Assembly (NCBI RefSeq): GCF_000429925.1
Contig: NZ_KE386986.1
Coordinates: forward strand, 1 to 64,000
DNA length: 64,000 nucleotides
From: Desulfatirhabdium butyrativorans DSM 18734
GTDB taxonomy: Bacteria > Desulfobacterota > Desulfobacteria > Desulfobacterales > Desulfatirhabdiaceae
Reading direction: 5' to 3'
Both the position numbers and the translations under genes were made by a program. Below the pieces are notes generated by a model. It did not search any database, was not told the origin of the DNA, and saw only the letters and a list, made by a program, of their open reading frames with translations. How positions within the stretch are numbered: the stretch's first letter is position 1; each line of letters begins with the position of its first letter. Shown here piece by piece: positions 23,556 to 30,573 of the stretch.

Positions 23556-25822
23556 AACGCCCGCTTCTCATTGTCGAATCGCCCACAAAAGTCAAAACCA
23601 TTCAAAATTATCTCGGGAAAGACTATCAGGTCATGGCCACGGTCGGTCACATCCGGGACCTGCCCGAAAAGGAAATCGGGGTGGATGTCGAAAACGGATT
23701 CAAGCCGACCTACATCATGATCCCCGGAAAGAAGAACGTCATTGCTTCCCTGAAAAAAGCCGCCGAGGATACCACGGAAATCTACCTGGCCCCCGACCCG
23801 GACCGGGAAGGGGAAGCCATTGCCTGGCATACGGCCCAGATCCTGAAAAAATCGGGCCGGGTCTTTCACCGTGTTCTCTTTCACGAGTTGACGAAAAAGG
23901 CCATCCTCGAAGCGATTCAAAAACCCCTCGAACTCGATCAGAACAAATTCGAGGCCCAGCAGGCCAGGCGTATTCTGGATCGGCTTGTCGGGTATCAGAT
24001 ATCCCCGCTGTTGTGGAAAAAAGTCCGGGGCGGGTTGAGTGCCGGCCGGGTGCAGTCGGTGGCCGTCCGCATGATCTGTGAACGGGAACGGGAAATTCAG
24101 GCCTTCGTTCCTAAGGAATACTGGACGATCACGGCGCTGCTCCATGGCTCGCTTCCCCCGTCGTTTCAGGCGAAGCTGCTGAAGAGGAACGGGAAGAAAC
24201 TGACCATCCCCGACGGGCAATCGGCGCTTGCCATCGTCGATGAACTGAAGCGCTCCTCCTTCCTGCTGGAAGACATTGCCCGAAAAACGACCAAAAGGAG
24301 GCCCCAGCCGCCTTATATCACCAGCAAACTCCAGCAGGAGGCCATCCGGAAACTGCATTTCTCGGCGAAGAAAACCATGCAGGTCGCCCAGCAGCTCTAT
24401 GAAGGGGTGGAATTGGCCGGTGGGCAGCCGGTGGGCTTGATCACCTACATGCGAACGGATTCGACCCGGATTGCCGCGGAAGCCGCAGAAGAGGCCATCG
24501 GCTTTGTGCAGGAGACTTACGGGAAAGCATTTACGACCGGCAAACCGCGATACTACGCCAACAAGAACAAGGTGCAGGACGCCCATGAGGCCATTCGGCC
24601 GACATCCGTGCTGAACACGCCGGACATGGTCAAACCGTATCTCGGCTCCGATCAGTTCGCCTTGTATTCGCTGATCTGGAAACGATTTGTGGCATCCCAG
24701 ATGGCCGATGCCCTGATCGATACCCTGACCTTGAGCATTGCGGCCGGTGGATACGGGCTGAGCGCGAGCGGATCGAGCGTGAAATTCGCCGGATTCATGG
24801 CGCTCTACCAGTCCGTGGAAGACGAAAAGGAAGATGCCGAGGCTTCCGGGCTGGAAAAGCTCCCCGATCTCAAAAAAGGGGAAACGCTTGTCCTGGAAAA
24901 ACTCGACCCTGCCCAGCATTTCACGCAGCCGCCGCCCCGGTTTTCGGAGGCATCCCTGGTGAAGGCGCTCGAAGAAAACGGGATCGGCAGGCCAAGCACC
25001 TATGCCGCCATTTTGTCCACCATCCGCGACAAAGGGTATGTGGAGCTCATCAAGGGCTATTTCGTTCCCAGCGAGCTGGGCTTTCTCGTCAACGATCTGG
25101 TGGTCGTCAGTTTTCCGGAAGTCTTCGATGTGGAGTTTACGGCCAGAATGGAATCCGACCTGGATCGAATCGAGGCCGCAGAACTCGATGCCCAAACGAT
25201 TCTGGAGCGCTTCTACGATCGGCTCAGCCAGAGCTTGGAGCAGGCTGAAACGAAGATGATCAGCGTCAAAGGCCAGGGCGTGCCGACGGAGCTGGATTGC
25301 CCAGCCTGCGGAACGCGAAAGCTCCACATCAAGATGGGAAAAAACGGCCATTTTCTGGCCTGCAGCGGCTACCCGGAATGTCGCTTCACGAGTGACTATC
25401 TTCGAGATGAAAAGGGGCACATCCGCATAGTCGAACGGCCGGCAGTGGAGCAGACCGATCGCATCTGCGATCGGTGCGGGGCGCCCATGGTCATGCGAAG
25501 CGGGAAGTTTGGGCCTTTTCTGGCATGCAGCGCCTATCCGCAATGCAAACACACCGTATCCCTGCAGAACGAAACCAATGGCAGGGATACGGGGGTACCC
25601 TGCCCGCAGGCCGGTTGCGACGGCCATCTGGTGCAGCGCACGTCCAAGCGGGGGAAAACCTTTTATGGGTGCAGCCGCTATCCCGATTGCACCTATGCCA
25701 CATGGGACAAGCCGGTAGCCAAACCCTGCCCGGCATGCGGAGCGCCCTTCCTGGTTGAAAAGACAAGCAAGGCCAAAGGAACCCGGATCGTGTGCCTGAG
25801 TTGTGGATACGAGGAAGGGTGA
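23552..25822 (+). CDS. topA: DNA topoisomerase I
   Basis: A 756-residue type IA topoisomerase that relaxes negative supercoils. The TOPRIM domain has LLIVESPTK at the N-terminus and DPDREGEAIAWH near 90. The active-site Tyr is in LITYMRTDSTRIAAEA near residue 300. The C-terminus holds four zinc-ribbon-like modules (CPACG, CDRCG, CPQAGC and CPACG, about 600-756). GTG 23552 overlaps the dprA stop, and AAGGAAA precedes it. Length and domain order are normal for the family. Confidence 0.96.
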   Translation: MKRPLLIVESPTKVKTIQNYLGKDYQVMATVGHIRDLPEKEIGVDVENGFKPTYIMIPGKKNVIASLKKAAEDTTEIYLAPDPDREGEAIAWHTAQILKKSGRVFHRVLFHELTKKAILEAIQKPLELDQNKFEAQQARRILDRLVGYQISPLLWKKVRGGLSAGRVQSVAVRMICEREREIQAFVPKEYWTITALLHGSLPPSFQAKLLKRNGKKLTIPDGQSALAIVDELKRSSFLLEDIARKTTKRRPQPPYITSKLQQEAIRKLHFSAKKTMQVAQQLYEGVELAGGQPVGLITYMRTDSTRIAAEAAEEAIGFVQETYGKAFTTGKPRYYANKNKVQDAHEAIRPTSVLNTPDMVKPYLGSDQFALYSLIWKRFVASQMADALIDTLTLSIAAGGYGLSASGSSVKFAGFMALYQSVEDEKEDAEASGLEKLPDLKKGETLVLEKLDPAQHFTQPPPRFSEASLVKALEENGIGRPSTYAAILSTIRDKGYVELIKGYFVPSELGFLVNDLVVVSFPEVFDVEFTARMESDLDRIEAAELDAQTILERFYDRLSQSLEQAETKMISVKGQGVPTELDCPACGTRKLHIKMGKNGHFLACSGYPECRFTSDYLRDEKGHIRIVERPAVEQTDRICDRCGAPMVMRSGKFGPFLACSAYPQCKHTVSLQNETNGRDTGVPCPQAGCDGHLVQRTSKRGKTFYGCSRYPDCTYATWDKPVAKPCPACGAPFLVEKTSKAKGTRIVCLSCGYEEG

Positions 25823-26385
25823 GCTGACAGGTGATAGGAAGGTGATCGGTCAAGGGCCATTGAATTCAGGGAAATACTGTCTTTGCCCTGTCACACCGGC
25901 GAAAGTCGGTGGGCATAACCTGTTCGAATCCTGCTTTGGCGGGACTGGATTCCTCCCGCCAAAGGCGGAATTCCGGCGGAAACACAGTTCAAATCCAAAA
26001 CAATCGGATGAATTAGTGCCTGAACGGAAAACCCCTATTCGGAGCAGCGCGCCGCCTGCGGGCGGGCAATTTTGCGATACAGCGTGAAATCCTGCGGAAC
26101 ACAGGACAGCCGCCCGATATCGTAAGGGCCGGGCGGGTCCGGATCCGTCCAGAAAAGCCGAATCCAATGAATGAGGGGTTTATATCGTGCTTTCTCCTGA
26201 AGAACGCCCGGCCCTATCACGCCTTTGGCGTGATCTCCGGCGGCTTCAGACAAGTTCCCACTGCATCGCAAAACAGCCCGCCCTCCGGCTCAGGTTGTAC
26301 CCAAAACGGGTTTTCCGTTCAGGCACGAATTATTTTATGAGCAGATCCCTGACCTTTGAAGGTGGATGAAAGGCTGTGATTTTCC
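25823..26385. other. spacer at left edge of accessory island
   Basis: After topA comes repeat-like DNA, including an 11-bp perfect stem at 25934-25964 (CTTTGGCGGGA, 9-nt loop). The first MITE copy (26016-26326) and about 60 bp of leader for the antitoxin gene follow. Frames at 25803-26369 read through palindromic repeats and are not genes. Confidence 0.7.
26016..26326 (+). mobile_element. hairpin MITE, copy 1 (311 bp)
   Basis: It is bounded by a 19-bp perfect inverted repeat, GTGCCTGAACGGAAAACCC at left and its complement at right. The arms stay loosely complementary for about 90 bp inward. The centre has an extra palindromic insert of about 100 bp (AGGGCCGGGCG ... CGCCCGGCCCT) absent from copy 2. 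The six bases GAATTA sit on both sides (26010-26015 and 26327-26332), a possible target duplication. There is no transposase gene, so it is non-autonomous. Confidence 0.85.
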
Positions 26386-26841
26386 ATGATACGAGAAGGA
26401 TTAAAACAATCTGTAAATCCAATGGATTTGGTGTCTGATTTTATCAACCGAATTCGTATGGATGATGATGTTGCTGCTGTCCTCGTATTTGGCAGTGCTT
26501 AACGGGGTAATTTACAGCCGCTAAGCGATCTTGATCTGGCCGTGTTGTTGTCAGACGGGTTGTCCAAAGACCAGCGGATGGAAAAACAATTGAGTTTGCT
26601 GGGGTTAGCCAACTTCATATTTAAAACGGATGAAATCGATCTAATCATCCTCAATGAGGCAGCGCCTCGAATGGCATACAACATTCTGAAAACGGGGATG
26701 GTATTATTCATCAGGGATAAGAATTCATACACGGATTTCCAGGAACGGATTACACGTCATTATCTGGATTTCAAATATTTCCGGGACAGCTTCGATAGCG
26801 AATTTCTTAAAGGCATCGGATACAATGGACGAACGAATTAA
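26386..26841 (+). pseudogene. mntA: MntA-type nucleotidyltransferase antitoxin with internal stop
   Basis: Reading from ATG 26386 gives 38 residues ending VLVFGSA, then TAA at 26500-26502. The same frame continues with RGNLQPLSDLDLAV and runs to 26841 (151 codons in all). The break falls inside the catalytic GSx(~10)DxD motif of minimal nucleotidyltransferases. In the MntA-HepT system this enzyme AMPylates and neutralises HepT. A restart at GTG 26542 would lack the active site. The end overlaps hepT by 17 bp. Either the gene is inactivated or the base is a sequence error. Confidence 0.8.
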
Positions 26842-27265
26842 AGAACATCTCATGCTTTTAAACCGTTACCATCTGCTGCTTTGCGATGCCCAGAAGATTC
26901 CGTATGAAACCTTTATGGAGTCTCCGATTTATCAGGCCAGTTCGGAGCGCTTTCTTCAACTAGCCATTGAAAGCTGCCTGAATATCGGAAATCGTTTGTT
27001 ATCCATAGTTCAATTTCAACAGCCGATCAATGCTCCGGAAACCTATGCCGATATTTTCAAAGCGATGCAGGAAATTGGTGTTGTGGATGCGATATTTGAA
27101 GCTCGATTGATTCGAATGGCTGAATTTCGAAATCGCCTGGTTCACATGTACTGGGAAATAGACCGAGAACAACTTTATCAATTTTTGCAGGAGAATCTGG
27201 AAGATTTCGTGTTGTTCCGCAAAAAAGTCGTGGCATTCATCAACGACAATCTGAATTTGACATGA
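26825..27265 (+). CDS. hepT: HEPN-domain toxin, HepT type
   Basis: A 146-residue all-helical HEPN protein. The RNase motif Rx4-6H is seen as RNRLVHMYW near residues 101-109, and the Tyr two places after His matches the tyrosine that MntA AMPylates in HepT (pattern Rx4HxY). The frame is intact although its antitoxin partner has a nonsense codon. The gene overlaps mntA by 17 bp in the usual antitoxin-first order. The AT-rich sequence compared with flanking genes suggests horizontal gain. Confidence 0.85.
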   Translation: MDERIKEHLMLLNRYHLLLCDAQKIPYETFMESPIYQASSERFLQLAIESCLNIGNRLLSIVQFQQPINAPETYADIFKAMQEIGVVDAIFEARLIRMAEFRNRLVHMYWEIDREQLYQFLQENLEDFVLFRKKVVAFINDNLNLT

Positions 27266-27747
27266 TAAGCAGATATTACGTTTTTTAGGTAGTGCCTGAA
27301 CGAAAAACCCCTATTTGGAGCAGTGCGCCGCCTGCGCGCAGGCAATTTTACGATGCAGCGTGAAATCCTGCGGAACACAGGACAGCCGCCGGAGTCACGC
27401 CAACGGCGTGACTCCGGCGCCTTCAGACAAGTTCCCGCTGCATCGTAAAACAGCCCGCCCTCCGGCTCAGGTTGTACCCAAAACGGGTTTTCCGTTCAGG
27501 CACTATTTAATAGCCGTCAATGAAGGGTGGCAGGAAAACGCTTTGCCAAGACTTCCGGATGTCAGGTAGCCCGTTCCGTGCACCGGAACCAGCGCGGGCG
27601 CAAGATCAAGAACTGCGAGTCGCTGAGAGGAACGCATTAAACGGGTATTCATTTGCTGCCGATACGCCGGGACGATACTGCACATCCCGTCCGTCGAACA
27701 TGCCGTGATGGGGCTGCTCGACTGAACGTCTGAGATTGGAAACCTCT
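27266..27747. other. spacer after hepT
   Basis: It holds MITE copy 2 (27292-27503) and then 244 bp in which I see no gene, terminator or recognisable repeat. Frames at 27315 and 27520 read partly through the MITE and show no family resemblance. Confidence 0.6.
27292..27503 (+). mobile_element. hairpin MITE, copy 2 (212 bp)
   Basis: Same orientation and same ends as copy 1 (one mismatch in the left end). The centre is a perfect 14-bp hairpin with a 3-nt loop (27388-27418). TA lies on both sides. With copy 1 it brackets the mntA-hepT locus as direct repeats 1.3 kb apart. Confidence 0.85.
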
Positions 27748-28929
27748 TCACTCCGCAGGACGGGTCAGCGTCAGCCAGATGTCTTCCACGTCGAGCGGAT
27801 TGAGAATCCGGACTCCCCGGATGCCGAACGTCTGCTCGCCGTTGTAAAGAACTGTTCCGGGCAGGACGCGCTTGAGGCCCAGCGAATGGAACCATTCGAT
27901 TCGTTTGACGAAATCCGTGGAGAATGTCGCTGCGGACTTGATCTCGACCGGCATGAGGATTCCGCTTTCCCGAATGAGTAGATCGATCTCGTTGCCTCGG
28001 GAATCCCGGAAGAAATAGATGTCCGGTCTGATCCCGCGGTTCAGAGCGCATTTGACGATGTCGGCAATGACGAGGTTCTCGTAGAGATTGCCCCGCAGAG
28101 GGTCGCGGGAAGCCTGCTCGGCCGTGTGAATGCCGAGCAGAAAGGCGGCCAAACCGACATCGGTGAAATAGATTTTAGGCGACTTGATGACCCGCTTCTG
28201 AACGTTTTCGAAGTATGGGGGCAACTCGAACACGACATACGACGCCTTTAAAACAGAAAGCCAGTTTCGGATCGTCGTGGCGGAAGCACCCACGTCGTTT
28301 CCCAACGAAGCAAGATTGACGATTTGTCCCACCCGGCCGGCCAGCAGGGTCAGGAATTTTTGAAACAGCGACAGGTCGCGCAATTGGATCAAGGCGCGGA
28401 CATCCCTTTCGACATAGGTCTGCAGGTAGCCGTTGAAAAACCGACGTGGCTCCAATCCCTCTTCATGAAGCCTCGGGAAAAACCCGCGGCAGATCAAATC
28501 GAAGGGGTCGCGGGGCGTATCGTAACGGCGGATTTCGCGAAGGGAAAACGGCCACAAAGCCAGCATGGCCGTCCGGCCAGCAAGCGACTGGCTGATCGCC
28601 TCATGGAGTTGCGGCTGATGGCTGCCGGTTAGGATGAACCCCCCACGTTTCTTGGCCTTGTCCACCATGCCTTGGATATAGGAGAGCAGAACGGGAAGCC
28701 GTTGGACCTCGTCCAGGATGCCGCCCTTTTCCATTGCTGCGAGGAAACCCCGCGGATCGGCCTCGGCCGCCATCCGAATGTCCGGATCTTCCAGGGAAAA
28801 ATACGGCATTTCCGGAAATGTCATCCGGGTCAGGGTGGTTTTGCCGGACTGCCGTGGACCAAGGATGGTCACCACGGGATACTCGGCGGCGGATCGTAAC
28901 AGCTCTTGGGTGATGTCTCGCCTGATCAT
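27748..28929 (-). CDS. AAA ATPase with DUF4143 C-terminal domain
   Basis: A 393-residue protein of the widespread AAA_14/DUF4143 family. Walker A (GPRQSGKTTL) is near residue 24, a Walker B-like GGILDEVQ near 70 and sensor SFILTGS-like GGFILTGSHQ near 96. The C-terminal part (about 185-330) is the DUF4143 region, which has a nuclease-like look (YFFRDSRGNEIDLLIRE, then PVEIKSA). The function is not established; such genes are common in accessory islands. The start at 28929 (MIRRDITQ) fits the family; a start 12 codons upstream is also open. Confidence 0.85.
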   Translation of the reverse strand: MIRRDITQELLRSAAEYPVVTILGPRQSGKTTLTRMTFPEMPYFSLEDPDIRMAAEADPRGFLAAMEKGGILDEVQRLPVLLSYIQGMVDKAKKRGGFILTGSHQPQLHEAISQSLAGRTAMLALWPFSLREIRRYDTPRDPFDLICRGFFPRLHEEGLEPRRFFNGYLQTYVERDVRALIQLRDLSLFQKFLTLLAGRVGQIVNLASLGNDVGASATTIRNWLSVLKASYVVFELPPYFENVQKRVIKSPKIYFTDVGLAAFLLGIHTAEQASRDPLRGNLYENLVIADIVKCALNRGIRPDIYFFRDSRGNEIDLLIRESGILMPVEIKSAATFSTDFVKRIEWFHSLGLKRVLPGTVLYNGEQTFGIRGVRILNPLDVEDIWLTLTRPAE

Positions 28930-29102
28930 GTCCGAATGGATAGGATATGTTGGTGCAAAACGCAAGTATTACTTTTGATTTGCACAGATCCCCTTTCTTC
29001 GGATAGACACCAGCTGATTCTTGATGAAATCGCAGTGTGACCGGGATGTTGTATCGTGCTGCATCCCTAAACCGAATTGTGGCTTACGGGTGAGCTCGGG
29101 TC

Positions 29103-29234
29103 AGGCGGAAAACAAACGATATTTTTTCTTCGCTTCTTCACCGCGCATTTACCGGTGGCCTCACCGCCCAATGGCGCAAGGCGCATATGAAGGAACTCCT
29201 GCATGAGATGGGGCAGCAGGCGAAGGCATTGATG
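29103..29234 (+). pseudogene. hsdS: C-terminal remnant of a type I restriction specificity subunit
   Basis: The frame after a TGA at 29091 reads a tail typical of HsdS proteins: SLLHRAFTGGLTAQWRKAH followed by MKELLHEMGQQAK. Only about 40 residues remain. rhuM genes often sit within type I restriction loci, so this is probably what is left of such an operon. The remnant runs in frame through the heptamer tract into rhuM. Confidence 0.7.
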
Positions 29235-29291
29235 ATTGATGATTTTCGATTTAAGATTGAAGAAAATTCCAAATCATCGATCATCGATCGG
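29231..29291. repeat. heptamer tract with palindromic arms
   Basis: Units GATGATT, GATGATT, TTCGATT and TAAGATT are followed, after 12 bp, by AAATCAT, CGATCAT and CGATCGG in the opposite sense. The tract links the hsdS remnant to rhuM without breaking the frame. Confidence 0.75.
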
Positions 29292-29300
29292 AGATTCCCC

Positions 29301-30362
29301 ATGACTGACCTTCCCGCCGCCACCCCCCGCTCCGAACTCCTGATCTACCAGACCGAAGACGGCCGCACCCGTATTCAGGTCCGACTGGAGGACGAAACGG
29401 TCTGGCTGACGCAGGCTGATATGGCTTGGCTTTTTCAGACCACGCCTCAAAACATCACTCTCCATCTCAAAAATATCTTTCAGGAAGGGGAGTTGGACGA
29501 GAGGGGAACCTGTAAGGATTTCTTACAAGTTCAAGCAGAGGGGGGAAGGCAGGTTCACCGAAGCCGCAAATTCTACAATCTGGATGCCATTATTTCCGTG
29601 GGCTACCGCATCAAGAGCCATGTGGCCACCCGCTTCCGGCAGTGGGCCACCCAGCGCCTTCGGGAATACATCGTCAAGGGGTTCACTCTCGATGACGAGC
29701 GGCTCAAGCAGGCCGGCGGCGGAAACTATTTCGATGAACTGCTCGCCCGCATCCGGGATATCCGTTCCTCGGAAAAGGTCTTCTGGCGCAAGGTGCTCGA
29801 TATTTACGCCACCAGCATCGACTATGATCCCGACACCGACATCAGCCGGGATTTTTTCGCCGTGGTGCAAAACAAGATGCACTGGGCAGCCCACGGGCAT
29901 ACCGCTGCCGAGATCATCGCCGCCCGCGCCGATGCCGACAAACCCAACATGGGTTTGACCTCATGGACAGTTGCAAGACCCAGGCAGGCCGACAGCGAGA
30001 TCGCTAAGAATTATCTGACCATGGAAGAGTTGGACACCCTCAATCGGCTGGTCACCATTTACCTCGATTTTGCCGAGCTTCAGGCTTTGAGCCGAAGGCC
30101 CATGTACATGAAGGACTGGGTCGCCAAGCTGGACGAGTTCCTCAAAGTCAGCGAAAGGGATATCCTCACCCATTCGGGTAAGGTCAGCTACGAGGCGGCC
30201 CTTGAGAAAGCAAGGATTGAATATGAGAAATTCCGCAAGCGTGCACTGGAAGAGCCTTCACCCGTGGAGCGGCACTTTGTCGAGGCGGTCAACGAATTGA
30301 AGAAATTGGAAAATCATAAACCACGAACCACACGAAAAACGCGAAAGGATCTCACAAAATGA
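29301..30362 (+). CDS. rhuM: RhuM family protein
   Basis: A 353-residue member of the RhuM family, named after a Salmonella pathogenicity-island gene and often found in type I restriction loci. It has the family's N-terminal region (ELLIYQTEDGRTRIQVRLED, VWLTQADMAWLFQTT, HRSRKFYNLDAIISVGYRI, FRQWATQRLREYI, about residues 11-130). The molecular role is unknown. ATG 29301 fits the family start; an in-frame extension runs upstream through repeat and hsdS DNA. The last 15 residues (PRTTRKTRKDLTK) come from a palindromic repeat, so the native C-terminus may have been replaced. Confidence 0.85.
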   Translation: MTDLPAATPRSELLIYQTEDGRTRIQVRLEDETVWLTQADMAWLFQTTPQNITLHLKNIFQEGELDERGTCKDFLQVQAEGGRQVHRSRKFYNLDAIISVGYRIKSHVATRFRQWATQRLREYIVKGFTLDDERLKQAGGGNYFDELLARIRDIRSSEKVFWRKVLDIYATSIDYDPDTDISRDFFAVVQNKMHWAAHGHTAAEIIAARADADKPNMGLTSWTVARPRQADSEIAKNYLTMEELDTLNRLVTIYLDFAELQALSRRPMYMKDWVAKLDEFLKVSERDILTHSGKVSYEAALEKARIEYEKFRKRALEEPSPVERHFVEAVNELKKLENHKPRTTRKTRKDLTK

Positions 30363-30396
30363 TCGTCTTTTTCGAGTGTTTCGTGTCTTTCGTGGT
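30321..30396. repeat. long imperfect hairpin repeat at rhuM 3' end
   Basis: CCACGAACCACACGAAAAAC at left and the complementary TTTCGTGTCTTTCGTGG at right form a stem spanning the rhuM stop. Such CCACGAA/TTCGTGG elements are widespread intergenic repeats. It may also act as an mRNA 3' hairpin. Confidence 0.6.
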
Positions 30397-30411
30397 CAAA
30401 AAGAGGTTTTC

Positions 30412-30537
30412 ACGCTGACAGCCCTTAGAATCGGAAATTTAAAAGCCTTTGCAGGAACACAGCGGGTTCCTGTCCATCCCTTGACCTTGATCGATGGTGC
30501 GAACACTTCCGGAAAATCGAGTGTGCTGCACAGCTGG
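30412..30537 (+). pseudogene. 5' fragment of an AAA_15/OLD-like ATPase gene
   Basis: About 42 codons resemble the start of an OLD/AAA_15-type ATPase: TALRIGNLKAFAGTQRVPV, then the Walker A GANTSGKSSVLHS. The expected start codon reads ACG (30412) with AAAAAGAGG upstream. The gene stops abruptly where the dispersed repeat at 30537 begins. The rest is lost. Confidence 0.6.
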
Positions 30538-30562
30538 ACTTTTTGCGAGCCCCTCAAATCTT
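30537..30562 (+). repeat. short dispersed repeat, CTTTTTGCGA family, copy 3
   Basis: GACTTTTTGCGAGCCCCTCA sits exactly at the breakpoint of the truncated ATPase and 12 bp from the stop of the converging acyl-CoA dehydrogenase gene. See copies at 3455 and 22408. Confidence 0.6.
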
Positions 30563-30573
30563 CCCCGACCCCT

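Larger units (their letters stand above)
28930..29300. other. spacer with hsdS remnant and heptamer palindrome
   Basis: Apart from the hsdS tail (29103-29234) and the palindromic heptamer tract (29231-29291), the first 160 bp show nothing recognisable. Confidence 0.6.

Noticed and set aside
23513-25627. 704-codon minus-strand frame opposite topA
   Set aside because: It mirrors the well-conserved topA frame and shows no recognisable domain.
25918-25964. tRNA-like GTTCGAATCC motif
   Set aside because: Flanking bases do not pair as a T-arm, and no acceptor, D or anticodon arms can be formed; the bases after it form a separate hairpin.
26500-26502. Programmed recoding of the internal stop in mntA
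   Set aside because: The codon is TAA; selenocysteine uses TGA and pyrrolysine TAG, and no slippery sequence is visible. A nonsense mutation or sequence error is simpler.
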